Shown: positions 1 to 12,170 of the stretch, one piece after another
Numbering within the stretch: position 1 is the first letter of the stretch
Layout of the letters: each line of letters opens with the position of its first letter
From: Cryptomeria japonica
Taxonomy: Eukaryota; Streptophyta; Pinopsida; Cupressales; Cupressaceae
Assembly: GCF_030272615.1 (NCBI RefSeq)
Contig: NC_081409.1
Location: 26,299,406 to 26,363,405, forward strand
Reading direction: 5' to 3'
DNA length: 64,000 nucleotides
Program-made: the position numbers and the translations under genes
Notes under the pieces: model-generated
What the model saw: the letters and a program-made list of their open reading frames with translations, nothing else
Database searches by the model: none
What the model was told of the DNA's origin: nothing

Positions 1-621
1 TAATAATGATTTGAGTTTTTTGATATTCGATTGGTGAAGACTAACACAATTGCTCAACACCATCATCACATTAAGATAAATCATGAAATTCTTGAAGTTG
101 TCAGTAGAACTCGTTTCCAAGTGAAAAACCCAAAGCCAAGCTATTTTCGTTGTCCACTGTGGTCCCCAACCCAGTTTTAGAGCTTCATTGTTTTGAAAGT
201 TGCTTCAAAGTTTCAAGCAGTCAAGGCTTTATATCTAGAAAACTAAAAGTATGTTCTAAAAAAAAGAAAGAAAAAAGAACTATCAAAAAATCAATTCAAA
301 AGGGCCATTCAAGTACCTCCACAGGGCCTATGGACGCCTGGTTGGCAGTGGAGAAATACTTGAGGGGAACTAGAGGTATCTCTATCGGGGCTATAGATGC
401 TTGGCTAGCAGCAGAGCTATGCCCAAGATATCATTGCACATTGGAAACTACACGCTTCACCTACGTAGCCTAGATAGAGTCTACCTTGCTTGGTTGTAAC
501 AAAATTTAATGGATGGTTAATGAATTATTTGCACACACTTACGATTTTAGTTGTAACTTAGGTCTCTTTAGTGTGTTGAGGCTTGATTATGCTAGTTATA
601 GGTTTTTGAAGGTCTCTATGG
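1..621. other. Left flank, no gene recognised
   Basis: AT-rich sequence outside the copia element. Short open frames at 150-473 and 513-713 have no recognisable domain. The second runs into the LTR. CTATG at 616-620 is a possible imperfect partner of CCATG at 7805-7809 (target-site duplication). Confidence 0.4.
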
Positions 622-1897
622 TGTGTTTAGGCAATCAAGAAAAAAAACTGAGAGGGGGGGGTGAATCAGTCTCCACTGGATCTCCACAAATTAAACTCCA
701 AGACATAAACTAATAAATTGCAACAATAAGAAATAAGCAGATTAACAACACAACACAAAACACCAATATTTTAACGTGGAAAACCCGGTTAAGGGAAAAA
801 CCATGGTGGGAACCTTCCCATAGTAAGATGATACTGTATAGTAGTATGTGAAATATTACTATAGGGAATGCACATGCATTCAAGCACACTACCTAGATCT
901 CGCTACTCAAAAGATATATGCCTAGAAAGCTACAACCCTCAGGGAAGTCTCACTTACTTACAATACGATTCAGACTACAATCTGGAAGGAATGAATTATA
1001 ATGATAGCATCTACAAATGCCTGATGATAGTTCTAGTTAAGCACGGTTGTCTGCTCTGCAACACCAATCTCACTGTACAACACTTTGCTAAATGATATAT
1101 CCTTGTTCATACATTTAACTCTCTCTAAAAATGCAGACACAATACCAACACCTAAATTACACAAGTATATCACCTATATATACAAATCATCAACCTTGAT
1201 AACAAGGTCGACTAAACCCTCAACCCTCAACGCATAATTACAAAAATTACATTACACGATAGAAAGATCAACCACTAGACCAATATTATGATTTACATTA
1301 CATAGCATGGACCTAATTCAAATTCCCAAATGATTACATCCATCGAAAATCCTTCCAAGATCAACCGCAACATGCTACACCACCATAAATACTGCATAAC
1401 ATGCAAATTATCACCGGTTCATAGTATTCACCAAAAAATCGCACAACAATCAATGCAGATCGCCAAAAAAATAAGACACAATTAGGAAACACTAGAAAGC
1501 ATGTTAGAATCATCTGGAACTGTTGTACCAACACCTCTTTTCAAATCTTCATCGGTCAACATCTCAAGGCTTAATAACACAACCAATCAACAACTGTCAC
1601 AAGGAAAGATAACTCGCAGAGCACCAAATCATGAACCATCTGAAATGAAGATACAAAAGATCATACCAAACAATAATCCAAAATCTCAGCACAAGATCTG
1701 ATCACAACAGAATATACCGGAAGGAATACTAGATCCTGCAAACAGTGATCAACAAAACCAAACTACAAAACTAGACCAAAAACCCTTTCCAAACTTACTG
1801 GAATAACTCACAAGAATATGTTGACATCAATGACAACAACATATCCTAACAACAACAATGAACAACAAAATCCAACATTATTCCCAATAATCCAACA
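622..1897 (-). repeat. 3' LTR of the copia element
   Basis: It aligns end to end with 6531-7804, sharing the block around 650-720 (agaggggggtgaatcagt-like) and the end aataatccaaca. On the element strand it starts TGTTGGATTATTGGG directly after the polypurine tract. The other end, near 622-624, is slightly altered relative to the right LTR, so that boundary is uncertain by a few bases. The ORFs called inside it (868-1095, 1501-1701) are chance frames. Confidence 0.88.
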
Positions 1898-1911
1898 ATA
1901 TCCCCCTTTGG
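1898..1911 (-). other. Polypurine tract of the copia element
   Basis: On the minus strand this reads CCAAAGGGGGATAT and abuts the LTR start TGTTGG. In this family the tract primes plus-strand DNA synthesis. Position and composition are as expected. Confidence 0.85.
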
Positions 1912-2221
1912 CATTGATGGGAACATATGAATGTGAAAAACAATCAATGCAAAGAAAGAAGATATCACCAACAAACTCCCCCTAAGATCAAGATAGATAA
2001 AGCAATTTTTCACATGATCTCTCTCGCCCTTTGATAGCAATGCCAAAGATCACTAAAATAGAAAACCAAACTCTCTCCCAAAATATAATCATGAATCTCT
2101 CTCCCACTGGGACACACAACCAAATCAACAGACTACTCTAACAGAGGAGCAACACCAACTCATCAATCTGGATAAAAGGATAAGGCTCTAAATTTCACCG
2201 GATCGATGCAATGCAATGCAT

Positions 2222-3700
2222 CTATTTCTCATCAAGAGGGGTGGAGACTCCTAACTTGTCTCTCAAATAGACAAATGTATCTGCAGGCAAAGGCTTAGTG
2301 AAAATATCTACAATTTGTTCCTTTTTAGATACATATTCCAGCTTTACCTTTTGTTCACCGGCTTGCTCTCTCAAGTAATTAAATTTGATTGATATATGCT
2401 TAGTCTTTGAATGTTGCACCGGATTATTTGACATGCTCATAGCACTGGAATTATCACAGTATATAATAGTAGGCTCATCATAAATAACTCTGATATCTTT
2501 CAACATTTGCTTCATCCAAACTATTTGAGTGCAATTACTAGCAGTAGCAATGTACTCAACTTCAACAGTAGATAAAGATACTGAATCTTGTTTCTTGCTA
2601 GCCCATGAAACCAACTTCTTACCTAAAAAGAATTCTCCACTATTAGTACTCTTCCGGTCATCAACATCACCGGCCCAATTTGCATCAGTATAAGCACACA
2701 ACATGAAATCATCATTCTTTGGATACCATAAACCATAATATCCAGTTCCCTTTAGATATTTGAATTTTATTTTAACAACAGTGACATGAGTTTCCTTCGG
2801 ATCAACTTGATATCTAACAGCCATACACAACATGCATAATGTCAGGCCTATTCTGAGTAAGATATAACAGTCCACCAACCATAGATCCGTACAAACTCTA
2901 ATTAGCTTTAGGAGATTCATCATTTTTAGACAATTTACAACTAGTCACCATAGGAGTTCCAACCAGTTTAGAATCATCTAATCCAAACTTCTTCATCATT
3001 CCTTCACATAGTTAGTTTGAGATATATAGATACCTTTTCCTATCTGTGCAATTTGCAAACCTAAGAAAAATTTCATCTCACCAATCATAGACATCTCAAA
3101 TTCTTTTTGCATATCACCGGAAAATTTCATACTCATATCATCATCACCACTAAAAATAATATCATCAACAAAGACCTCAACAATCAAAATATTATTATTT
3201 TTAATCTTAAAGTATAGATTACTATCAGCAACACCTTTGATGAATCCCAATTTTAGCAAGTATTTGTCTAATCTAGCATACCAGGCTCTAGGAGCTTGTT
3301 CCAATCCATAAAGTGCTTTCTTCAACTTACATACCATGTCTCCTTCATCTGACAGTGAAAATCCATCAATGTAAACTTCTTCTTCTAGATCACCATTCAA
3401 AAATGTAGATTTGACATCCATTTGATATACCTTGAAATCTTTATAAGTAGCATAAGCAAGCAACAATCTAACAACTTTAATTCTAGCAACCGAAGGAAAC
3501 ATTTCTTTATAATCAATCCCTTCTTGCTGTGAATATCCTTTACAGACCAGTCTGGCTTTATTTCTGACTACTTCATTGACTTCATTCAATTTGTTCCTAA
3601 AAACCCATTTAGTACCAATATCATTTTTATCTTTAGGTTTAGGCACGAGTTCCTAAGTGTTGTTCTTTTCAATCTAATCTAACTCTTCTTCCATGGCTCT
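2222..3700 (-). pseudogene. Copia pol: reverse transcriptase and RNase H
   Basis: The RT part (2996-3700) shows GTKWVFRNK, RLVCKGYSQQEGIDY, the QMDVKSTFLNGDLEEEVY block, KKALYGLEQAPRAWY and the catalytic box FVDDIIFSG (usual form YVDD). After a stop/shift zone at 2924-2995 the RNase H part (2222-2923) shows DANWAGD, LVSWASKKQ, the EVEYIA block, IIYCDNSSA and SKTKHISIKFNYLREQ, ending near the 3' LTR. The RT copies element RNA to DNA and RNase H removes the template. Catalytic aspartates are visible, but the broken frame means no complete polyprotein can be made. Confidence 0.88.
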
Positions 3701-4820
3701 AATCCAATTATCATATTTATAGGATTCAACAACATCTTTAGGTTCAACTTTAGAAATCAAACATATTTCTTCTACAACTAATCTTCTTCTAGTCATCACA
3801 CCTTTATTCTTATCACCAATAATCTGATTCTTAGAATGATTCAATCTTACATACCTCGGAGTCTTTTGATTGTTCCGATCTTCAGGTTCCTACACATCAT
3901 AACAAGCAACAACAACATCCAAATTTACAATCTCTATTGAATTATTCTGCTTAGGCTCTTTAGGCTAGATAGGAGCTAAAACAACATGTTGACATTCATC
4001 ATAAGGTCTTATCTACTTCCCAAGGGTTTCATCTACCTTCACACTTGCACTCTCAACTATCTTTCTTAGTCTCTTATTATAGAACTGATAGGCTTTGATA
4101 TTTATGGAATATCCCAAAAAGATACCTTCATCACTTCTAGGATCAAACTTTCCAATATGCTCATGTCTTTTGATACAACATTTGCTACCAAAAACTTTGA
4201 AATATTTCATAGTAGGAACATGACCAAACCAAAGCTCATAAGGGGTCTTGCCGATATCACCTTTGATATGAAATCTATTGAATGTATAGACTACGGTGCT
4301 AATAGCTTCTCTCCAGTAGACCTTCGAAACATTTCCTTCAATTAACATGGTTCTTACAACATCTAAAACAGTACGGTTCTTCCTTTCAACAATCTCATTC
4401 TGCTATGGGGTCCTAGGAGCAGACAACTGTCTTCTGATTTCATTTATCTCACAGAAAGAATTGAACTCACCAGAACAAAATTCTCCACCTCTATCAGATC
4501 TCAGACACTTCAACTTCAATCCGGACTCAGTTTCAACTTTAGCTTTGAATATCTTGAATTTCTCAAATGCTTATGATTTTTCCTTCAAAAAGATAAACTC
4601 ACATCATTCTGGAATAATTATCAATTAGAAGCATAAAGTATCTATCACCCTATACACTTCTAACATTTTTAGGTCCACACAGGTCAGTATGCACAAGATC
4701 TAACAATCCATCTGATGTGTACCATTTGATCTTGAAATAAATTATTGTTTGCTTACCCAACTGACATTCCTTACATACCGGATTAACCGGTTTAACAATC
4801 TTAGGTAGATCCCTAATAGG
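3701..4820 (-). pseudogene. Copia integrase, frameshifted
   Basis: The most readable part is 4013-4348. It has the hallmark copia integrase C-terminal blocks: YWREAISTVVYTFNR, TPYELWFGHVP, the YFKVFGSKCCIKR block and DEGIFLGYS. Upstream (4350-4820) the zinc-binding CKECQLGK, LDLVHTDLCGP (first catalytic Asp) and NYSRMM pieces are legible but split by stops and frame changes. The segment 3701-4012 is the usual variable linker to RT and contains further stops. The family inserts element cDNA into the host genome. Open frames on the opposite strand at 4157-4628 are shadows. Confidence 0.8.
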
Positions 4821-5411
4821 TTATGTAGAACTGATCTTGATCAATGAATCAAAATTTACATGACACATTATTCTATGCCACAACCAACTCTCATCTATCT
4901 TAGCAATCAAACAACTTTTCTCACTAGCATTCAAATGAAAAATGTTACCTTCAGTCTTAGTCCTAGGTGCAATCTCTATACCAGAGGCATTTAATATCTT
5001 GCATTTATCATCTTTGAATTGTAGATCATAACCCTTATCAATCATCTGTCCAACACTCAAAATATTATTCTTCAATCCTTCAACATACAAGACATCATCA
5101 GTGTTATGCTTTCCATCAAAAGAAATAGAACCTCTCCCACAGATTACACAGGCTTTGTCATCTCCAAATCTAACTATTCCACCATCATACCTTTCCATGC
5201 TTACAAATTTTCTTTTATCACTGGTCATATGATATAAACAACCGCTGTCAATCACCCATTCACCTTTTTCTTCTACTTTTGTAACCAAATCTTTCTCCTC
5301 AACAAAACCACTAGTGGAATCAATAGGCACATGTCTATTTTCTTTAATGGCAATAAACACAACTTCATCTCCTTCTGATTCTTCATCTGTAACACCTTCA
5401 TATGTAGCATA
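4821..5411 (-). pseudogene. Copia aspartic protease and GAG-pre-integrase domain
   Basis: The translation contains WVIDSGCLYHMTSD, the copia protease active site (DSG), followed by VRFGDDKACVICGRGS and VLYVEGLKNNILSVGQ. The C-terminal SWLWHRIMCHVNFDSL is the GAG-pre-integrase zinc-binding histidine region. The enzyme would cleave the Gag-Pol polyprotein. The frame is open from about 5360 to 4821 and stops at both ends. The upstream stop at about 5414 separates it from gag. Confidence 0.85.
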
Positions 5412-6490
5412 CTAACAATTCTTCTGGTTCCTAAACTTTTGGTGAGACTTATAAGGCATATCATACTTCTCATACTTCTCATGCTTCTCATATCTATCAT
5501 TCCTATCAAACTTATCAAACTTATCATGTCTGCCATACTTAGCCATTCTCTCCGGGCATCTAGAAGAAAAATGTCCTATCTTATTACAGGAAATGAATTT
5601 CAAGGGAAACTTTCCATCATACTTATCGACACCTTTAGGCAATCTCTGGGAAATCAATACTTCAAGCTCATCAAGCTCTCTCTCTTTCTCTGCTATCTCT
5701 CTCCTTTCTCTTTCATATCTGGATATCCTGCACTCATCATAATCATATTCCTGCTTACCAGACATAGATGTTGATGCTTTGAATGTTGTCTCGGACTTTC
5801 CATGTGATTCTCCAAATTTTCTCAGCTCAAATACAACAAGTTTTCCAACCAATATATCTCTTGTCACTGTAGTTACACTCTGTATCTCATCAATAGCGGC
5901 AGCCTTATGTTTACAAGCAGGAGGCAAAGATCTCAACACCTTAGCAATAATCTCATCTTCTTCAATCTTTCCACCTGCGGATCAAAGATCTCAACACCTT
6001 AGCAATAATCTCATCTTCTTCAATCTTTCCACCTGCGGATCTGATACCAAGGACAAGCTCATTCACCTTAGCCATGTATGAATCTATGTTCTCATCATCT
6101 CCCATCTTCAATGTCTCATACTTACCTTTTCAATTCTGCAACTTAGCAACTTTCACTTGACTATCACCTTCATACAGGATCTCAAGCTTCACCTAGATCT
6201 CATGTGCGGTTTGAAGTTCCATAACATTTGTCATTTCAGAATTAGTCAGGGTACTGAGTAATGCTTCCTTCGCTATGATGCTATATTTAGCTTCCTTAAC
6301 CTCATTAGGAGTGGATGGTAAATTCTGAGGAACAATATATGCATTCTTAGTAATCTTCCAAATATCTTCTCCAAGACATTTCAAATGCACCTCCATCTGT
6401 TTCTTCCACATAGTGTAGTTGCTTCCATGAAACCTCAGACTATCCTTCTTGAAAAGAATATCTTGAGCTACCATCCTGGATCTCCTCAAG
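5412..6490 (-). pseudogene. Copia gag (UBN2-type) with defective zinc knuckle
   Basis: The N-terminal part (6193-6490) includes LRFHGSNYTMWKKQMEVHLK, a typical copia Gag opening. The C-terminal part (5412-5939) has VLRSLPPACKHKAAAIDE, a charged region and a zinc knuckle reading SCNKIGHFSSRC. The CX2CX4HX4C motif has lost its first cysteine (Phe sits at that position), so zinc and RNA binding is probably damaged. A Lys/Tyr/Asp-rich tail (about 5430-5540) follows. A 58-bp tandem duplication at 5925-6040 and a stop near 6190 break the frame. Gag would form the cytoplasmic particle. Confidence 0.85.
5925..6040. repeat. 58-bp tandem duplication inside gag
   Basis: Bases 5925-5982 are repeated exactly at 5983-6040 (each copy begins caaagatctcaacacc and ends ccacctgcggat). 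Because 58 is not a multiple of 3 the duplication shifts the gag frame. The identity of the copies suggests it is recent compared with the rest of the decay. Confidence 0.95.
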
Positions 6491-6516
6491 CGATTAAGCT
6501 TCTACTAGAAGATCTA

Positions 6517-6528
6517 GCACTGATACCA
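6517..6528 (-). other. Primer binding site, initiator-Met tRNA type
   Basis: The minus strand reads TGGTATCAGTGC two bases after the 5' LTR. The common plant copia PBS is TGGTATCAGAGC, complementary to the 3' end of initiator tRNA-Met. One base differs. Confidence 0.85.
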
Positions 6529-6530
6529 AT

Positions 6531-7804
6531 TGTTGGCAGTAATCAAGAAGGAAAACAGAGAGGGGGGTGAATCAGTATTCACCAGATCTCCGCAAATTAA
6601 ACTCCAAGACATAAATTGATAAACTGCAGCCAGTAACAGATAAGAAAATTAACAAAACAACACACAACACCAAGATTTTGACATCGAAAACCCGGTTAAG
6701 GGAAAAATCATGATGGGAACCTACCCATAGTAAGCCGATACTCTTCAGTAGTATGTGAAGATATTACAATGGGGAATGCACATGAATTTAGACACACTGC
6801 CTAGAGCTCACTGCTCAAAAGATATATGCCCGGAAGGCTACAACCCTCAGGGAAGTCTCACTGACTTATAATATGATTCAAAGTACAATCCAGAGGGAAT
6901 TAACTATAATGATAACATCTATAAATGCCTGATGACAGTTCCTGTTAAGCACAGTTGTCTGCTCTGCAACACCAATATCACCACAACACTTTGGTGAATG
7001 ATATATCCTTGTTCGCACATTTACCTCTCTCTGAAAATGCAAACACAATACCGACACCTAAATTACATAAGTATATCACCTATATATACAAATCATCAAC
7101 CTTGATAACAAGGTCAAATAAACCATCAACCCTCAACTCATAATTACAAAAATTAAATTACACGATACAAAGATAGGCCACTAGACTAATATTATGATTT
7201 ATATTACATAGCATGGACCTAATTCAAATTCCCAAATGATTACATCCACTAGAAATCCCACCAAAATCAACCGCAACATGCTACACCACCAAAAATACTG
7301 TATAACACCAAATTATCACTGGTTCATAGTAGTCACCAAAAAATCGCACAACGATCAATGCAGATTGCCAAAACAAATAGGGCATGACTAGGAAACACCA
7401 GAAAGAACGTTAGAATCATCTAGAATAGTTGCACCAACACCTCTTTTCAAATCTTCATCGATCAACATCTCAAGGCTCAAGAGCACAACCAATAAACAAC
7501 TATCACGGGGAAAGATAACTTGCAGAACACCAAATCACGAACCTTGTGAAATGAAGATAAACAAGATCATCCCAAACAATAATCCAAAGTCTTAGCACAA
7601 GATCTAATTGCACCAGAATATACCAGAGGGAATACCGGATTTTGCAAAACAGTGATCAACAAAACCAAATTACAAAACTAGACTAAAAACCCTTTCCAAA
7701 CTCACCAGAATAACTCACAGGAATATGTTGACATCAATGACAACAACATATCTTAGCAACAACAATGAACAACCAAATCCAACAATCTTCCCAATAATCC
7801 AACA
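6531..7804 (-). repeat. 5' LTR of the copia element
   Basis: On the plus strand it starts tgttggcagtaatc and ends aataatccaaca, giving TG...CA ends. It aligns along its length with 622-1897 with scattered substitutions and small gaps. As the upstream LTR it would carry the element promoter on the minus strand, but I could not single out a TATA box with confidence. Confidence 0.9.
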
Positions 7805-9394
7805 CCATGAAATATCAATATCGGGGTCAAACCTTGATATCTAAGACAAACTAGAGAGGACAAAGGAGGTGCTCATAGTTTCTAAATTCAGAATGGAGTA
7901 TATTGTTGATCCATCTGCCGCTTCCATAGACTACTTCGCCAACAACTACCATAACTACAAGATGAATAAAGGAAAAACGTGTAGTTAGAAAAAAAAATGC
8001 ATGTTGAAGCAGTGCCACCACCATAACCACTGTAGGTTCAATCGATACTGGATGTCACACTTGCTTTTTGGGAATTATTTTTTTATGGTACAAAATACCT
8101 GCCTCTAGAGCACCGTCACAGAAGTGAACAATGAGTGCTAGTTTCGTAACAGTTAAGTGGATTTCACAGGCAGTGACTTGCATGTCGATTGCGACTCCCA
8201 TCATTTCGTAATCCTAGTTTGTAGACATGATCAGTTGCTTCTATTTTGTATAATTTTTTCATGTTACAAAATACCTTCCTCTGAAGCACTATCACATAAA
8301 TGAACGGTGAGTGCCAGTTTCATAACAATTAAGTGGAGTTCAATAGCAACGACTTGCATGCTGATTGTGGCTCCCACCATTTTTTAATCCTAGTTTTGTA
8401 TGTTGGATTAACGTCACCACCACTACAACTAGGCCTTCAACTAACACTGTAACTCACACTTCCTTTTTAGGTGAGATTTATGCATGTTATGAAATACCTA
8501 CTTCTAGAGCACCGTTTTGAAAGTGAACCTTGAGTACCAATTTAGTAGTACTTAACTGGAGTTCAAAGTCAAAGACTTGCATGTCAACTGTAAATCCTCC
8601 AATTTTGTAGTCCTAGTTTACATGCATGGTGCCTTCCTAGAACATAGGGTAAAAGTCTACAAAATTGTAGAATTTGGGCCATTTTGAGGGTCCATGAATT
8701 GATGATTCAAGGCCATTTTAGCTAGATAATTTTGTCTTATGCAATTTCTATCTCATGAACTCTTGAAGACATCTGTTATTCATTTTACAAAAAAAAATAT
8801 AAAAGTAGCTTGTGGATTGCTTGATCTACAATACGTGTTTTATGGGGTTCTGTTCTTTATAGTCTGGGATCTTCTTTCATTTGAATCAACAACTTGTTAT
8901 GCCAAGCTTTATTATTTTGTGAATCATATTGTGCATGTTAATGGTGTATGAGGATAAAATAGTAAAGTGATTATCTGATCTGGTGATTGCTATGTCCATT
9001 CATATGTGGGTTGTATGACTTCATATGTTTGCTAGAACGTCCCTTTTGAATGTTGATTAAATATTATTGATAATATCTTGTTGTGATCCATTGAATTTGT
9101 AGTTCATTAAGTTGATCAGTATTAGTTTAGTTTTTGTCTCTTGTTACCCTGACCAATCTTTTGATGTTTCTTTCAAAAAATGCAAAAAAAAGGATTTTGT
9201 TTGTTTTGTTTCAACCAACAAGCCCCTTGATAGGTACAATTGCATTAGGCAGCCACTGAGTGAATCAACACCGTCATGAGATGACGATAGAGATCTTGAA
9301 GTAATTAGTCTTTTAAGATTGATTTCTTTTCAGGAGAGGTGGTATACATTTCATGCTACCCAATTGTTGGTGAGTGTGTCAAAACACTCGTCAA
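7805..9394. other. Intergenic stretch with a diverged tandem array
   Basis: No gene recognised. The part 8014-8640 is a diverged tandem array (listed separately). The rest is unclassified AT-rich sequence with only short open frames such as 8739-8951. Confidence 0.45.
8014..8640. repeat. Diverged tandem array, units of about 160-230 bp
   Basis: Three unit copies can be followed: about 8014-8235, a shorter one at about 8250-8403, and about 8410-8640. Each carries acaaaatacct-like sequence, then a (g/a)agcacc/actat block, then agtg...gacttgcatg, and ends near aatcctagttt. The first and third also share an upstream ccaccac...cactgta segment. Identity is moderate, so it is old. No coding function recognised. 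Confidence 0.65.
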
Positions 9395-9588
9395 CACTAT
9401 CAAGCATTGGAGTAAAAGTAAAGTCAATATTCAAGCATTGGAGATGGCATTCATGTTATATGTTTTATGTTCAGACTATCTATATGGAACACTAATTCTT
9501 TTTGAAGACAAACAAAAATTCATTTACATTTCAATTCTATTTCATGGTTAATTCCAAAATTGGGGTTTTACCTAAGGCAAACCCCTAT
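9395..9588 (+). repeat. Left LTR, first fragment (5' truncated)
   Basis: Matches 12563-12830: caagcattggagtaaaagtaaagtc-like, then gactatctatatg, then ggttaattccaaaat and ctaaggcaa. It ends at cctat, where the solo LTR begins. The LTR continues at 11330. Confidence 0.75.
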
Positions 9589-11329
9589 TGATGCAGAGCA
9601 TCCACACACCAATCAACTAAGGGAGATCTTTCTCCCAACTTACCTATTCAATGAGGTGACAACTCTTCACTTACTCACTACTTCCCTCACCAAGATATTG
9701 GTTACTCAAAAGGTTACAATAACCCAGAGGTACTCCCTTACTCTCAAACTCTTAATCAATATTTTTCATACATTCAACTAGGGAAGACCAACATGTCTAA
9801 AGCCCAATCCAAGTTCTCCAACATTCATACACCCCTTGTGGCCACTCACTCAACACCAATCGTTCACTAGGACTCCAACCTCCACTCTCATCATGCAATG
9901 GATACTCAAAAACACCTATACCCCTCTTATCACAACCTACATGGGTTTCTCAACTTGAACAAACATGGATCTCTACCCCCCCAACCACCCAAAAGATTAC
10001 AAATTACCCTACTGCTGCAACACTGTCTTTTATGACAGTCATGTTGGCTTGGAACAATCACAACTTGTTGAGGACAATCATGCACCTTGAATCATTCGTC
10101 ACCCATAGGATTTACAAAAACTAAAAAATATTGTTAAAGGACCTCTCCATTCCCTTACTCCAACATTAAACTCAACATCAACAAACTTTTCAACCTTGCA
10201 AAATATAGGATTTCATTTCACTGTCAAACTGTGACAGTCTACACTAGAGTAAGGATATTCATAAACCCTCTTGTTTTGGTCGGCTCCTTCGGTCAAAAAT
10301 CACTTGGATTGTGTCCAGGGATCCCTCACACACCCCTAACTTCCTTCCTTAAGCCTTCAAGGTCCACTTTTTCATTCATATTATCCAAAACTCAGTAACT
10401 CTCTATCTTGTCAATCTGAGACACAAAAAATAGTCCTTGTGTCCTCTATAGCAAGTGCAAACCAAGTCACGAAACCCTGAAAAGTATAAGGAAATAAAAT
10501 TACACATATAAAAAACTTTTCCACCCTTTGGAATGGTCTATTTAATGTGAAAACAAAACAAAATCATTATTGCACAGTCATTGGTTACCCCAGGTTAGGG
10601 TATGGACTGTTCTTACAAAAATTATCATATCTCCTTCAAAACACAACCAAAATGAATGATTAAAAAACCAAAATTGAGAGGATCCAATCCTATTTCATCT
10701 CCTATGGATATCCAATTAAAATAAACGATTTTTATTAATGGAAAATGCCTTTTATCAGACTGTCACATTGGAAACACTCAGAAAAGTGGAGGGAACTCAA
10801 GGATTTTATTAATTTTTTCCTTCCAAAAGAATATCAACCTCATTTTGGTCATGGGAAGGACCTATTTAAATGCCTCCAATTCCTCCCAATGGCTATAACC
10901 ACTTTTTAAACCATCACTAACAAACACCTAATTACCCTTACAAACACAAAAGTTGCTTTGACAATTGACAATTTTTGTCTAGGATAGGACATAAACCCAA
11001 CCTAAAACCATTATGAATAAAAATTGATACAAATAAGAAAAAATAGGTCCATATGAAATTTATACATCATAAAATACCATGTTAGACCCATTGACACATA
11101 TTTCCCACAAAATGACAATTTTGACAATTTTGACGATTTTGACAATTTTGACAAATTTTACCAACATGACTCCTGCTAAGACTCCACATACAAACTAATG
11201 GTCTTAATGGCCTTGTTACATCACATATGGTATTTAAAGATATTATTGACCAATTTCACTCTTCAAAACACATAGGTTTCATAATTCGCCTCATAGAGGC
11301 TTGATGGCAACTTAGGTGCTCCTGCACCA
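9589..11329 (-). repeat. Solo LTR in a non-autonomous element
   Basis: The plus strand begins tgatgcagagcatcc and ends ctcctgcacca. On the minus strand it therefore starts TGGTGCAGGAGCACC, like the LTR of the gypsy element at 22991-30866 (TGGTGCAGGAG). It is flanked by the perfect 5-bp duplication cctat (9584-9588 and 11330-11334). No second LTR or internal domain is present, so it probably arose by LTR-LTR recombination. It contains a short array with a 9-bp period at 11113-11157 (gacaatttt, five copies). Confidence 0.8.
11113..11157. repeat. 9-bp tandem repeat
   Basis: Five near-perfect copies of tgacaattt, one with a substitution (gacgatttt), inside the solo LTR. Confidence 0.9.
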
Positions 11330-11812
11330 CCTATTCCCAACCATTTCCCCCTTTTCACTATGTGATGGAATAGGTACAAAGTTGTGTTTTAGAGGAATGA
11401 TAGGATTCATAGAGATGAACAAGTTCCCTTTTAGATGATAAATTTTTTAGAGGACCAGGGTGACCACCACCACAGTCCCAATAATTCAAGTCGAGTTTTT
11501 GGGAACCAATCCGAAACTTCATCTACTGCTCAGATCTAGGTTTGCGGCTTCGTTTAACAACTGTAGCTCACTATTTATAAATTATTTCTTCAATGTCCAT
11601 AAATTTACCCTAATTTCAATATCTTTAATTAATTCAATTCAATTTAAGGGAAATGAGAGTTTTCACTTAGGAAACCAAGAATCTCATCAAAATCTACACC
11701 TGTCAAATCTAGATCTATCAAATTACCTCTTTCCTCAATGTATTGGTCCTACAAGAAAAAATTAGAAGTTTTATTACATTCTATGGTGAAACCTTAAGAT
11801 TTCACCAACACA
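11330..11812 (+). repeat. Left LTR, second fragment
   Basis: Resumes at the point reached at 9588 and aligns with 12820-13300: ctattcccaacca, cactatgtg, aataggtacaaag, ggaccaggg, gatctatcaaatt and the end ttcaccaacaca. A PBS-like sequence follows. Confidence 0.8.
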
Positions 11813-12170
11813 TTTTGGTGAGCCTTACACTCCTCTCAATGTTTCACTTTATGCACACACCATAACATGTTTTGATACTCAAGTTTCTTTGCAAACTGAG
11901 CATTTTGATTTGTAATTTGGTATTTTTATTTTTCATGACTCCTAGTAAGCAAACCTTACTAGGCTAGCAGTCATGATTATCTCTCTCTTCTCTCTTTCTT
12001 AAATGATGTCCCTTTTATCTTGATATTGAAGTAGTAAGATCATAAAGCCCCTTGGAGGCTTAATGTATCTTGTCTCTTTGGTGTCTTGATGAAAGTCTTT
12101 CAATGCAAACCTTTGTACTTTATTGTGAGTACATGCTTAGTCTCATACTTTCGCTAAAGTGGAGGCTAAA
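11813..12170 (+). other. Minimal internal region, PBS-like to PPT-like
   Basis: About 360 bp between two LTRs. It begins ttttggtgagccttac, comparable to ttttggtgaacccgac after the LTR at 36700, and ends with the purine run taaagtggaggctaaa (12155-12170) just before tatagcatcc. No open frame of interest. Confidence 0.6.

Larger units (their letters stand above)
622..7804 (-). mobile_element. Ty1/copia LTR retrotransposon, near full length, decayed
   Basis: The element lies on the minus strand. It has two LTRs of about 1.27 kb, a PBS of the initiator-Met type beside the right LTR and a G-rich polypurine tract beside the left LTR. Reading right to left the order is gag with a zinc knuckle, protease (DSG), integrase, reverse transcriptase and RNase H. 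Integrase before RT is the defining copia order. Several frameshifts and stop codons, plus a 58-bp duplication in gag, make it non-functional. The two LTRs differ at many sites, visibly more than those of the gypsy element at 22991-30866, so this insertion looks older. The flanks CTATG and CCATG differ by one base, so the target duplication is only tentative. Confidence 0.9.

Noticed and set aside
4157-4628. Plus-strand ORFs of 62 and 93 aa
   Set aside because: Antisense shadows of the copia integrase.
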